DNA of 64,000 nt from Novosphingobium olei (GCF_012927405.1 NZ_JABBGM010000007.1:104389-168388), one strand, 5' to 3'. Positions 44,885-53,460 are shown, counted from the first letter of the stretch. Notes: generated by a model not told the origin, from the sequence alone. Translations and numbers: made by a program.

Positions 44885-45388
44885 TTGCCGAACACAATTC
44901 ACCCTGGGCGTTTCACCGCCAATCACAGGTCACCCCTGACGGTCTTCATGATCGGGATGCGGATCAACAAGCTTCACCGCATCGACAAATGGTGGCCGGT
45001 CGCAAGGGCGATGAGACCCATGATCGCGGAACTGTCAGGGCAGCCAGACAGCGGGTTTCTCGGCGCGGAGGTCATGCGGAGCGGTCTTCGGACCCTCGTT
45101 TTCCTGCAATATTGGCGCAGCTTCGACGACCTGGAGAGGTTCGCCACAGACCGCAGCGCAAGCCACTTGCCGGCCTGGAAAGCCTTTTATCGAAAGGCCA
45201 ACAGCGGCGAAGCTGTTGGAATTTTCCACGAGACCTATTGCGTGGACCCGGGCCGTTTCGAGACGGTCTACGGCAATATGCCTGCTTTCGGCCTCGGGCG
45301 TGTGGCGGGCCTTTCCCCTGCAGGCGGTGCTCGCAACAAAGCCCGTGCCCGAATGAGCATCTCCGCAGGCTCCAGCAGCGCCTTATAG
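44885..45388 (+). CDS. DUF4188 family protein
   Basis: About 167 residues. HPGRFTANHRSPLTVFMIGMRINKLHRIDKWWPVARAMRPMIAEL, then GFLGAEVMRSGLRTLVFLQYWRSFDDLERFATDRSASHLPAWKAF and FHETYCVDPGRFETVYGNMPAFGLG fit DUF4188, a ferredoxin-like fold related to heme-type monooxygenases and aldoxime dehydratase-like proteins of unknown activity. The TTG at 44885 with AGGAG in front is my start; the frame is open further up. The tail after residue 145 is long and Ala/Ser-rich. Confidence 0.82.
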   Translation: MPNTIHPGRFTANHRSPLTVFMIGMRINKLHRIDKWWPVARAMRPMIAELSGQPDSGFLGAEVMRSGLRTLVFLQYWRSFDDLERFATDRSASHLPAWKAFYRKANSGEAVGIFHETYCVDPGRFETVYGNMPAFGLGRVAGLSPAGGARNKARARMSISAGSSSAL

Positions 45389-45581
45389 TCGGTTTGCAAG
45401 CGGGCAAGTCCAGTGCTCCGACAGCTTCCTCTGGTAATAGGGGCTCCACTGTGGTGATATCCATGCCGGTTTAAATGGCCGATTTCTGGGGATAATTCGG
45501 TCATACTCGTTCAGATTTTGCCGGATTAGACGGCGCTTTGGCAGATCGTAGAGGCCCTTCCGCAAAAGCCCCCGCATGCGC

Positions 45582-46751
45582 TCAGTTTTGCCGGCGCATG
45601 AACTCAGCGAAGAGCGGCACGCTGAAGTCCAGGTATCCATGGTCGGTGCTGTAAATCATGCCCTTGGATATGATGTTAGCACGCGCAGGGCCGAGGGAGT
45701 TCAACGTTCGCCCCATGGCCTTTGCGATATCCGCCATCGCGTATGGCCCTTCCCCAAGGTTCGCCATGGCTTTCACGAACTGCACTTCGGCTTTCGTGAG
45801 CCGGTCAATTCGAACCTTGAAGAACCCATCATCGAGGATGGCGAGCGTTTCGGCGTAGGACTGTTCGACATCGGGCAAGGTGATCAGGGGCCCCTCGGCA
45901 TTGTTCCAGACCACAGAAGCCCATTCCTGCAGGAAGAACGGATACCCCTTCGTCCGTTCCACAACGGCCGCCAGTGCGTCAGCCGCGATTTCAGCGTCTT
46001 CCTCGACAATCGGCTTTTCAACCGCCTGTGCCGCCGATGATGGGTCAAGCGGCCCCACCGCAGGAAACAGGAAAAGCCGCTCAGCGTAGGACTTCGCCTC
46101 TCCGGCCATGCGTGCGATTTGCGGCAAACCAGCGCCTACCATGAGCACCGGCATTCCTTCCTGTGCCATACGATGAAGCGAGACGATCAAAGCTCTCAGA
46201 TCGGCCTCAGACAAGTATTGCACTTCATCGATCAGCAGCAGCCAGCCACGGCCGGCTGCTTGAGCTGCCTTGCCGATCAGTATGAACAAATCAGGGAGAT
46301 CGTATTGGAGATCACCCGAGTCGGCCAATCCAGGCTCACTTTCGGCTTCGACGCCTATGTTGACGCCAGCCACCTCGATGTTGAACGCCGAAGCAAAGTT
46401 TCTCAATCCTTTGAGACCCCGCATCGCCACGCTCTTCGCCGCCTCGACGCCTGAAAGAGCCCGCATCACTTTGCGCATTTCGGGGTAAAGTAGCCGGGCC
46501 AGTCTCTCGCCTTCAGGTGATTCAACCCGGGAAACGAGGAGACCGGCTTCTTCTGCATTCCGGCCAATCTCATTGAGCAGGACCGTCTTGCCGGTGCCCC
46601 GCAGGCCCAGCAACATAATGGAGCGTGCACTTTTCCCCATCATTGCTCGACCGCACGAAATTCGCGCCGCGTCCAGAGTTGAGTCCCGACCCGCCAATTC
46701 TGGTGGGCGGCTTCCAGCGCCAGGTGCAAAGGGGTTGCGATAGGGGTCCAT
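45582..46751 (-). CDS. AAA-type ATPase (orphan ATP-binding protein)
   Basis: 389 residues. Walker A is GLRGTGKTVLLNEI near residue 49-62, Walker B LLLIDEVQYLSEADL near 168, sensor-1-like VLMVGAGLPQI, and a C-terminal winged-helix region (LGEGPYAMADIAKAMGRTLNSLGPARANIISKGMIY). This is the Orc/MalT-like single-gene ATPase family found on plasmids and prophages. It resembles TniB/Cdc6-type ATPases in outline, but no transposase is next to it. Role unknown; could be a DNA-loading or regulatory ATPase. CCGGAG precedes ATG 46751. Confidence 0.83.
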   Translation of the reverse strand: MDPYRNPFAPGAGSRPPELAGRDSTLDAARISCGRAMMGKSARSIMLLGLRGTGKTVLLNEIGRNAEEAGLLVSRVESPEGERLARLLYPEMRKVMRALSGVEAAKSVAMRGLKGLRNFASAFNIEVAGVNIGVEAESEPGLADSGDLQYDLPDLFILIGKAAQAAGRGWLLLIDEVQYLSEADLRALIVSLHRMAQEGMPVLMVGAGLPQIARMAGEAKSYAERLFLFPAVGPLDPSSAAQAVEKPIVEEDAEIAADALAAVVERTKGYPFFLQEWASVVWNNAEGPLITLPDVEQSYAETLAILDDGFFKVRIDRLTKAEVQFVKAMANLGEGPYAMADIAKAMGRTLNSLGPARANIISKGMIYSTDHGYLDFSVPLFAEFMRRQN

Positions 46752-47102
46752 GTCGGCTCCGGAATGATCATTCTAGTGAAACATATCAAAATCTACGGAT
46801 TTTTGCTATACATCGCTAGAGTTTAGTAGGAAGCGATGCCCTCGGTCACATGATGGGGCTATCCGTGGACCGATTGCGACTCCAACGAGGACGGTCTGAA
46901 TGTCCCCAACGGGCCGCTTCTCTCGTCGCCATGGAATGGCGCATTTCGGCATAGGCAGCCGTTATTGCCCCCCTTCAGACGACCGGCCTTGGGTGGGAAG
47001 TTCCCGTTGGCACCGAGCATCCGAATAACCGGTATGCCGGCACCGCCGCATGGAAGCTGCCTTTCCGGTCAGTCCGGCACCTCGGGCGAGCAACCCGCTT
47101 GA
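46752..47102. other. Intergenic region before the recombinase region
   Basis: 351 bases with no gene. The part near 46800 is AT-rich (likely promoter of the ATPase gene, minus strand). The rest looks like ordinary GC-rich spacer and may include a boundary of the older recombinase module, but I see no repeat to prove it. Confidence 0.4.
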
Positions 47103-48233
47103 TCAGCTATCTTCGCTGAACCGCTTCGCCAGTCGCGCACTCGCGCCGCTTTTCGCAGACACCCGCGACCCATAGCGCAGGACGGTGCGCGCATCCTTCC
47201 AGCGATACGCCTGCATGATCGCGGGCAGCCCCTCGCCCGCGACGAAGTTGTCCTGCGCCACGCCGACGCGGATCGAGTGCGACGACACCGCCGCCAGCCA
47301 GCGATCGCGCTCGGCTTCGCCCATCGCCCCGAGCAACCCCTGCTCCCACGCCTGCCGGACCAGACGCCGATAGATCAGGGCGATGCTCCCCGAGTGCAGC
47401 CGTTCGCTCCCGATCCGGTCGATCGACCCGTCGAAATGCGTGACCACCCGGCGCAGCAACGGCCCCCGGACAATGGCCCCGGCCGCGCGCCAGCGGTCGA
47501 TCGCCTGCATCGTCGCCGGCGACAGATAGCCAAGCGCCCCTTCGCCGGTCTGATCGGCCTTGCTCGACGGAATATGCAGCAGCCCTGCCCCTTCCCGGTC
47601 CGGCCCCTCGATGTGCGCCACGTCGATCGCCACCAGCTCCGACCGCCGCGCCGCCGTGTCATAGGCGATGCGCAACAGCGCCGCGTCGCGCAAGCCCAGC
47701 GCATCGCGGCGGCAGGCCTTGAGCAGGTGCGCCAGGCACACCCCCGTCGCCGGGCTGTCGAGATCGGCGATGTCGCCCTTGAAGCGGATCGCCTTCGCCT
47801 GGCGCTGGCGCGTGCCCAGGTGCTTGCGCATCGCCTTGCGCTCGAACCGGACCAGCGGATCGGCGGTCAGATCGGCCAACCCTGCCATGCGATACGCCCA
47901 CCCGAGGTGCACGAGATAGCGTTCGATCGTCGCGCTCGCGCGGGGTTTCACATGCGCGTCGTCGATCCCGGCGAGCGCGCGGATCCACGCCGCGACATCG
48001 GCGGGCGCGGCATCGGCCGGCGCGATCCGCCGCGCGATGCACCACCGCCCCCACAGCCCCAGATCGCTGCGGAACGCACGGCGCGTGTTCGCCGACCACC
48101 CGCGCATCGCGGCTTCGAGCAGCGCCTCGTCGATCCGCACCGCCGGCCCGACCAGCGCGCGCACCTCGCCAACGAGGTCGGCGGGCTCGGTGCTGAGGCG
48201 AACAACGGCGGTCGAGGCGCGGGATTTCGGCAT
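47103..48233 (-). CDS. Tyrosine recombinase of the older (disrupted) module
   Basis: 376 residues. The SAM-like N-terminal domain has WSANTRRAFRSDLGLWGRWC and IERYLVHLGWAYRMAGL. The catalytic domain shows RIAYDTAARRSELVAIDVAHIE (first Arg), H319 and R322 (SSHSIRVGVAQ), YRWKD and nucleophile Y354 (LRYGSRV). ATG 48233 is my start. It reads away from the interrupted gene at 48351, with the inverted repeat 48275-48295 between them, exactly the layout of the recombinase pair inside the transposon, so I take it as resolvase of an older element. Confidence 0.9.
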   Translation of the reverse strand: MPKSRASTAVVRLSTEPADLVGEVRALVGPAVRIDEALLEAAMRGWSANTRRAFRSDLGLWGRWCIARRIAPADAAPADVAAWIRALAGIDDAHVKPRASATIERYLVHLGWAYRMAGLADLTADPLVRFERKAMRKHLGTRQRQAKAIRFKGDIADLDSPATGVCLAHLLKACRRDALGLRDAALLRIAYDTAARRSELVAIDVAHIEGPDREGAGLLHIPSSKADQTGEGALGYLSPATMQAIDRWRAAGAIVRGPLLRRVVTHFDGSIDRIGSERLHSGSIALIYRRLVRQAWEQGLLGAMGEAERDRWLAAVSSHSIRVGVAQDNFVAGEGLPAIMQAYRWKDARTVLRYGSRVSAKSGASARLAKRFSEDS

Positions 48234-48274
48234 GGGGGAGAGGGTAGCGGGAGCCGGCGCCGCTGTATAGAGTC

Positions 48275-48295
48275 GTGATAAGCAGCCATTATCAC
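48275..48295. repeat. Inverted repeat between recombinase and divergent partner gene (older module)
   Basis: GTGATAA (48275-48281) and TTATCAC (48289-48295) surround a 7-base spacer. Arm length and spacer of 6-8 bases fit the core site of a tyrosine recombinase (as for lox/dif-like sites), or an operator. Confidence 0.5.
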
Positions 48296-48314
48296 CACTA
48301 GAGCGACAAGCACG

Positions 48315-48344
48315 TGGACGCAAATGCGCTCATCGGTCTATAAT
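48315..48344 (+). promoter_or_regulatory. Promoter of the interrupted partner gene (possibly leaderless)
   Basis: A perfect TATAAT at 48339-48344 lies 18 bases after TGGACG (48315-48320), a weak -35. The ATG at 48351 is only six bases after the -10 box, so the transcript would start at or next to the start codon. Confidence 0.45.
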
Positions 48345-48350
48345 TGGTTC

Positions 48351-48714
48351 ATGAGCCCCCCTCCCCTGCCCCTCTGCACACTCGCCTGGAGCCCCGATCT
48401 GGCAAACGCGCTGGCCGAGACGGCGGCGGCCGTGGCACGTCTCGACGCGCGGATTTGCGCGAGTTCCTGGGCTCCGGCGTGGCGCTTGCGGGCAAGCTGG
48501 GCAGGGTATGCCGCCGCGCTGCGTCTGCAGGCCTTCGCGGTCGACGAAATCGATAGTATTGCTCACGCCTGCGGTCTCCAGCTGGCCGGAAGGCCCCGCC
48601 TCGAAACAGCGGCGGATCCTTTTGCCGCTTTCGCCCCGTGGGAGGCGCGCCTCGCCGAACCCCACGGCCGCCACTGGCGCGAGGACCTGCCCTTCAGCTT
48701 CGACCCGCCCCAGG
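48351..48714 (+). pseudogene. Partner-gene 5' part, interrupted by the transposon
   Basis: 121 codons: MSPPPLPLCTLAWSPDLANALAETAAAVARLDARI and AGYAAALRLQAFAVDEIDSIAHACG, ending in HWREDLPFSFDPPQ at the transposon end. The 3' part lies at 55276-55727. Joining 48714 to 55276 (dropping one 5-bp target copy) gives one open frame of 271 codons. The N-terminal RLD helix pattern and the C-terminal winged helix resemble the intact gene at 50276-51439, so I read it as that gene's paralogue. The frame now ends shortly inside the transposon (stop at 48726-48728). Confidence 0.75.
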
Positions 48715-48784
48715 TGTCGGCTGCCTAAGTTTAGGTCATTGCTGAAGGCTTTTTGGGCAGCCGCTCTGCCATAATTGATGGCAG
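48715..48784 (+). repeat. Left transposon end with two transposase-binding-type repeats
   Basis: Outer repeat core CTGCCTAAGTT at 48721-48731 and inner repeat core CTGCCATAATT at 48766-48776. The inner copy continues into GATGGCAG, forming a small inverted repeat with CTGCCAT. Multiple short repeats at each end are normal for Tn7/Tn5053-type elements. Confidence 0.7.
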
Positions 48785-48828
48785 CACATCGCCCTTTCCT
48801 AGGGCAGTCTCGGCCGGAATGGTGGCCG

Positions 48829-50112
48829 TCATCCTCTAACCTCGCGCAGCATCCGCGCGGTCGCATTGGAAGCTGGTGCAAGCTTGCGGCCGTATCGCAG
48901 CGCGGTGGACGTCGATGTCCACCGCAGTGCCTGGGCGATGGGGCCAGCATCCTCGCCGCTGGCGAAGAGATCTTGCGTGAGCCCGACCCTGAGCGAATGG
49001 GTGCTGAGCGCCGCAATCGCCGCGTCGAGATCCTTACCGACGAGATTGACCAGATGCTCGTCGGCCGCGCGCATGGCGGTGCGCTTGATGATCAGTCGCA
49101 CCGCTGCAGGCGTCAACGGGGCCTCGCCGATGACGTAGGTCGTCGAAGCCAGCACAGGCTTCGCTTCAGTAGGCACTTTCGCCCCTGCAGGCAGCCGCCA
49201 CTGGAATCCTGGAGGCGCCGGCAACGACCGGGGTGGCTCGGCCTCGCGCGCTTTGGTCCGTATCACGCCGATGCGACGGAACAGCGGCCCTTCAGAATTC
49301 GCGCTGGCATTGCGCCATGCCGAAACCCGCCGCATCGTATCGGGCGACAGCCAGGCGTAGGCCCCCTGTCCTTCCTGGTCGGTCTTCGAGCGGGGCACGG
49401 TGAGCACCGCGGAGCCGTCGCTTTGGCTGGCGACATGGTGGCACATAACCTTCACCAGTTCGGAGACACGGAGGCCCGTGTCGTAAGCGAGACTGAGCAG
49501 CGCCGCATCGCGCAATCCGGGTAGCGTTCTGGGACACGCCTGCAGCAGTGCGCTCAAGGTGAACCCCTTGGCGGGTTCGGTGCCGATGCCCGCGCCAAAG
49601 CGCAAGGGCCCAGCCTGCCGCTGCGCTACTCCCACCCGGCGCCGAAACCCGCGCAGCGCATCACGCACGATCGCCCCGCGCGTCGGGCTTGGCGCGCCGA
49701 GCAGGCCGTGCACCACGGCGAGGCTCGCCAGACGCCGACCGACCGTGGCCGGCTTGAGCTGCCGTCGTTCGCAATCTTCGAGGTAGGCGACGATCCGCGC
49801 TTCGTCCGCGGGCAGGCCGATCCCGCGCGCGCGCGTACAAAACGCCGCATAGCAGGCCAGGTCATTGGCAAGCGCCTTGACGCTCGCCGGTGCGCGCGCC
49901 TCGAGGATCTTGCGGAAGGCGAGGCGGTCAATCGCACCGCCTTGGCCAATAAGAGCAACTAACAGCGCGGTCAGCTGCGCGACGCGGTTCGCAGCCCGAT
50001 CCCCGCGCCGGCGCGGCAGCGGCGCTTCAGCGGCGGTGCGGACCATCACCAGCTCGCCGAGGGCGGGCGGCATGGCGGTGACAGATCGAGCCGAGGGGGA
50101 TTTTGCGGGCAT
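48829..50112 (-). CDS. Tyrosine recombinase carried by the transposon (candidate cointegrate resolvase)
   Basis: 427 residues. The N-terminal DNA-binding domain has LANDLACYAAFCTRARGIGLPA and LKPATVGRRLASLAVVH. The catalytic core shows LAYDTGLRVSELVKVM (first Arg), H372 and R375 (STHSLRVGLTQ), ALRWTS and nucleophile Y407 (LRYGRKL). ATG 50112 starts it; a promoter TTGATA-17-TATTAT sits at 50181-50153 on the minus strand within inverted repeats. I infer it resolves cointegrates made by TniA, replacing TniR. About 70 extra residues between the first Arg and the His segment are unusual. Confidence 0.9.
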   Translation of the reverse strand: MPAKSPSARSVTAMPPALGELVMVRTAAEAPLPRRRGDRAANRVAQLTALLVALIGQGGAIDRLAFRKILEARAPASVKALANDLACYAAFCTRARGIGLPADEARIVAYLEDCERRQLKPATVGRRLASLAVVHGLLGAPSPTRGAIVRDALRGFRRRVGVAQRQAGPLRFGAGIGTEPAKGFTLSALLQACPRTLPGLRDAALLSLAYDTGLRVSELVKVMCHHVASQSDGSAVLTVPRSKTDQEGQGAYAWLSPDTMRRVSAWRNASANSEGPLFRRIGVIRTKAREAEPPRSLPAPPGFQWRLPAGAKVPTEAKPVLASTTYVIGEAPLTPAAVRLIIKRTAMRAADEHLVNLVGKDLDAAIAALSTHSLRVGLTQDLFASGEDAGPIAQALRWTSTSTALRYGRKLAPASNATARMLREVRG

Positions 50113-50119
50113 GGACGCC

Positions 50120-50227
50120 TGATACACGTCCTCGGCAGCTACGTCACTATCGATAATATCCCATTAGCGATAGTGTATCAATTCGCCCGCCCCTGTAGTT
50201 GTATAGTTATCTAATAGTCGCTATACA
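50120..50227. promoter_or_regulatory. Candidate resolution site with nested inverted repeats and two divergent promoters
   Basis: Inverted pairs: TGATACAC (50120-50127) with GTGTATCA (50173-50180); CACTATCG (50145-50152) with CGATAGTG (50168-50175), 15 bases between; GTATAG (50201-50206) with CTATAC (50221-50226), 14 bases between. A minus-strand promoter TTGATA-17-TATTAT (50181 to 50153) serves the recombinase. A plus-strand promoter TTGTAT-17-TATACA (50199-50204, 50222-50227) serves the winged-helix gene. Binding of recombinase or partner here would both recombine and control expression. Confidence 0.6.
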
Positions 50228-50275
50228 TCAATAACGATGCGTTGATTTTCCAGCATTTTATCGGACAGGACCGCC

Positions 50276-51439
50276 ATGGCGCACCCCAGCGACGTTCCCG
50301 CGCTCGAGACGCAGGCCCTGCTCGCGCTCGGCCGCCTCGATGGCGCGCTCAGCGTGGCTCGGCCGCGCACGCTGCGCCTGCTCGCCGGCCAGCAGCTGCG
50401 GACCCTGCTGATCGCCGCGCTGCGTCAGGAGGGACATAGCTTCACCGATCCGCGCTTCCACGCCTGGTGCGCCGGCCTCGTGACGCTGTCCGATGCCCCA
50501 CCGCGCGACCTTCGCGCGCCCCGGGCTGTGTGCGAGGCGATCCTCACCGAGCTCGCGCACAGCAGCTGGGAGCCGCTCGCCGCGCTCGCCGCGCGGTTCT
50601 CCGCGGCGCTGCTGGCGCCGCAGGATCATGAGGGCGGCGCGCCAGACGCAGAGACCGGGCACGCGGCCGCCCACAGCCTCGTCACCGCGGCGCGCGATCT
50701 GATCGCAGCGCTCGAGCCCTCCCCGCTACCGCTGCCCGCGCTGGCGCAGCTTCACCGCGCGCTGAACGGCCATATCCGCTTCGCCCCGCCCGAACGCGCC
50801 CCCATGCCGATCAGCCTGGGCCCGATGCGGCTGACCGTCGAGCGCGCCGCGCTGCCGAGCCCACGCTGGTCGCTCGAAATGCTGTGGGGCGAACATTGGC
50901 GCGCCGCCGGGCTTGTCGCCCACGCCCTCCCCTTCCCCGGCCTTATCCGCCTCGACGCCGTGCCGGGCGCGGCCGAGCCGGGCGATGCGCGCATCCTCGT
51001 GACGCGCGCGCTGCGCGAGGTCGCGCAAAGCCTGTTCGACCAGCTAGGCGAAGCGGATCAGCGGGCCCGGCGCATCGCGGACCTCCAGCCCGGCCGCCGC
51101 CGCACCTCGCGCGCGCCGGCGCTGCTCGAACTGCTGGCAGGCTTTGGCCCGCTGCGCTCGGCGCAGATCGAAACGCTGCTCGGCGCCACCCGACTTGGCG
51201 TCCGCGCAATGCTCGCCGCGCTGGGTGACATCGGTGTGCTCGAGCGCACCACGGTCGCGGGCGTGCGCCTCTATGCGGCCGACCTCAGCGCTCGCCCGGC
51301 GCCCGATACCAGCGAGCCAGCTGCCGGCTTTGCCTTCTCGTCTGCGGCGCTCGGCGAGTACAACGCGGCGATGGCCGACATCGACGCGCTGCTGGCCCGA
51401 AGCGGCGTGAGTCTGGACGATGCCGAGGAAGACGACTGA
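50276..51439 (+). CDS. Winged-helix protein of the transposon, unknown family (candidate recombinase partner)
   Basis: 387 residues, no family recognised. Mostly helical; it starts ETQALLALGRLDGALSVARPRT, has a central block HIRFAPPERAPMPISLGPMRL, and a C-terminal winged helix APALLELLAGFGPLRSAQIETLLGATRLGVRAMLAALGDIGVLERT. The last part aligns with APAVWQLILSLGPLTRAELARALDVTRRTASQAAAAL in the interrupted gene. AGGA precedes ATG 50276. Divergent from the tyrosine recombinase across a repeat-rich gap, it occupies the place of TnpT next to TnpS in Tn4651-like elements, so a DNA-binding accessory factor is my inference. Confidence 0.7.
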   Translation: MAHPSDVPALETQALLALGRLDGALSVARPRTLRLLAGQQLRTLLIAALRQEGHSFTDPRFHAWCAGLVTLSDAPPRDLRAPRAVCEAILTELAHSSWEPLAALAARFSAALLAPQDHEGGAPDAETGHAAAHSLVTAARDLIAALEPSPLPLPALAQLHRALNGHIRFAPPERAPMPISLGPMRLTVERAALPSPRWSLEMLWGEHWRAAGLVAHALPFPGLIRLDAVPGAAEPGDARILVTRALREVAQSLFDQLGEADQRARRIADLQPGRRRTSRAPALLELLAGFGPLRSAQIETLLGATRLGVRAMLAALGDIGVLERTTVAGVRLYAADLSARPAPDTSEPAAGFAFSSAALGEYNAAMADIDALLARSGVSLDDAEEDD

Positions 51440-51616
51440 TCGCGAGCCCCGTGACAGCGCTTGCGCTCCAAATCGCTGCTTATCGGTGAAATCTTGCGTA
51501 AATCATCATAAGTGCATGATTTAGATTAAGAATTTTCAAGTGTCCGGAAAAGCCCCTTACAGCGCGAAAACGGCGCCTCGGATAGGGTAAGGGTGCGGAG
51601 ACCCCTGCAACGCGCT

Positions 51617-52618
51617 CTACGCGATTCTGAGGGCAAAATCCGGCGAAATTGCCCTTTGGGGCTCGCGAGGGCGCCCCATTCCCGGCGCGGTCGGCATTCT
51701 CGCCCGAAGCACCAGCGCATAGGCCCCGATCAGGTCGGCAAGCCCGGCCTCCCAGCGAACGACCCGCCGCGTGATCAGGCCCTCGGGCACAGACCATGGT
51801 GCGGGGGCATCGGGGCGGCGGCCTTTCGGGTCGAGCAGGTTCGCGCTCGATCGCAGCAAGGCCGGTGCCGACAAGGCGACAAGACGTTCGAAGCGATCGG
51901 GCGCCTGCGGTCGCGCGCTGTGCGCCGCCGCCAGCAGCGCGATCCGCGTCGGCGCCAGATGGAAGCGGTTAGCGACGAACCGGGTGCGGTAAGCGGTTTC
52001 GCCGCGGCGCATGCCCCTATTCTGCTGGCCCATGAGCTGGCCCAGAACGTTGTGATTGAACGCGGCCATCGCCGCGGTCGGCGGCAAGCGGCGACGCAGG
52101 CGGTCGAGCGCGACCACCTGCGCTTCGAGGATCCGCACGGCGGACCGCGGAGCCCGATCGCCGATGAGCCGGCGCACCGGGGCCAGCGGCAGATTATGGC
52201 GCTGGCAGCGCCAGCTCGCGCGCAGAATCCAATCGCGTTCGAGCACCATCGGCTCGCCGGCGATCACCGCATCTCGCCAGCACAGCGCGCAGCCGAAGAC
52301 CCGCAGCGCCGGCGGCAGCAGCGCGCTTTCCGGCGCGGGGATAAAGGTGGCTGCGATGGCGCGGGTCGGTGCCTGAACCGCCCAGGCCAGGGTTTCGATG
52401 AGCTGGTGGAACGCCGCATAGTCGGCCGCCGCAACGCCGGGCCAGCCTCGCGCGAGATCGCGCGAAGCGAGCCAAGGCTCGCAGTCGAGATGCCGAAACA
52501 GCTCGGCGCGCGTCACCTCGTGCCGGGCCGCCAGGCGGTCCATCCACGAATCCCACGCCTCGTTGGGCCGCGGCCGCACCCGGAAGGCCAGCGGTTCGGG
52601 CGGATCTGCGCCCAACAT
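51617..52618 (-). CDS. tniQ: TniQ-family transposition protein
   Basis: 333 residues. The N-terminal RPRPNEAWDSWMDRLAARHEVTRAELFRHL is the TniQ opening, followed by a zinc-ribbon pair C110-C113 and C138-H141 (GCALCWRD and WRCQRHNLPL). The C-terminal half is a helical region ending RAISPDFALRIA. TniQ/TnsD-type proteins pick the target with TniB. ATG 52618 overlaps the tniB stop by one base (TGATG); a longer open frame to 53152 is antisense noise in tniB. Confidence 0.9.
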   Translation of the reverse strand: MLGADPPEPLAFRVRPRPNEAWDSWMDRLAARHEVTRAELFRHLDCEPWLASRDLARGWPGVAAADYAAFHQLIETLAWAVQAPTRAIAATFIPAPESALLPPALRVFGCALCWRDAVIAGEPMVLERDWILRASWRCQRHNLPLAPVRRLIGDRAPRSAVRILEAQVVALDRLRRRLPPTAAMAAFNHNVLGQLMGQQNRGMRRGETAYRTRFVANRFHLAPTRIALLAAAHSARPQAPDRFERLVALSAPALLRSSANLLDPKGRRPDAPAPWSVPEGLITRRVVRWEAGLADLIGAYALVLRARMPTAPGMGRPREPQRAISPDFALRIA

Positions 52619-53460
52619 CAGGCGGGGACATGAGCGGGGAGCAAGTCCGCCGCGGCCCGCAGATCGGCGAACGCGACCCGCTCGCGCCCGTCGCGGTGCG
52701 CGACCTTGAGCGCCCAGTGGAGCAGCCGCTTGAAATTGCCGGTGACGCCGTGGCTGTGCCGCCAGATGAACTCGGCCATATCGGGCTCTGCCAGGCGTTC
52801 GGGCTCGACAAGCCGCATCCCCTGCGCCAGCGCGAGAATCAGCCGCTGCGAGGCTTCTCCCGGCGCCCAGGGCTGCAGCCGCAGCACGATCGAGCGATAG
52901 GCGAGCTCGACGTCCTCGGCAAAGATGTCTGCCGCCACCTCCAGCCCTGCCACCACCATCGGCACCTTGCCTTCGCTCATCAGGAACCGGAAGGCGTCGA
53001 GCGTGTCGCGCCGGGCCTTGCCACCCGCGGTGAGGATCGCGTGGACATTGTCGATGGCCACCAGCCTGGTGCGCTGCTGCTGCAGCAGGTCCACCACCTT
53101 GAGATCGGCAACCCGGTGGATGCTGCGCGTAATCGGCCAGCCCTGCTTCCACAGCAAGGTCAGGTTGATTTTGAGCGAGGTCGGACTGGACGGGATCACC
53201 GTCCTGAGCACGGGGGCATGACGCGCCTCGTCCCAGTCATACGGCTCCGGGAAATCAAGCAAGATCCTGCGCTGAGCCTCGCGCAGGATCGAGGTCTTGC
53301 CCATGCCCGATTGGCCGACAAGGATCACGCAGGTGGGCCGTTCATCGGGCTCGTCGTGCGCCAGATCGACCAGCGTATCGACCGCGCGGCGGGCCTCGAC
53401 GAAGTCGATCCAGAAGGCCAAGCCAGGCTGCGCGGGATTTAATCCCGCCATTGGAGCCAT
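52618..53460 (-). CDS. tniB: TniB, AAA+ ATPase of transposition (TnsC-like)
   Basis: 280 residues. LAFWIDFVEARRAVDTLVDLAHDEPDERPTCVILVGQSGMGKTS includes the Walker A GQSGMGKT (49-56), Walker B is RLVAIDNVHAI near residue 135, and VTGNFKRLLHWALKVA is a sensor-2-like region. TniB binds target DNA in an ATP-dependent filament and recruits the TniA transposase. Starts inside the last 22 bases of tniA. Confidence 0.93.
   Translation of the reverse strand: MAPMAGLNPAQPGLAFWIDFVEARRAVDTLVDLAHDEPDERPTCVILVGQSGMGKTSILREAQRRILLDFPEPYDWDEARHAPVLRTVIPSSPTSLKINLTLLWKQGWPITRSIHRVADLKVVDLLQQQRTRLVAIDNVHAILTAGGKARRDTLDAFRFLMSEGKVPMVVAGLEVAADIFAEDVELAYRSIVLRLQPWAPGEASQRLILALAQGMRLVEPERLAEPDMAEFIWRHSHGVTGNFKRLLHWALKVAHRDGRERVAFADLRAAADLLPAHVPA

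Noticed and set aside
47103..50112. Reading the two adjacent tyrosine recombinases as one integron integrase region with gene cassettes
   Set aside because: No attC-like sites or short cassettes are present; each recombinase has its own divergent partner gene.
51617..53152. Longer TniQ start at 53152
   Set aside because: The extra residues are a shadow of tniB and low in complexity; the start at 52618 overlaps the tniB stop and begins with the family motif.
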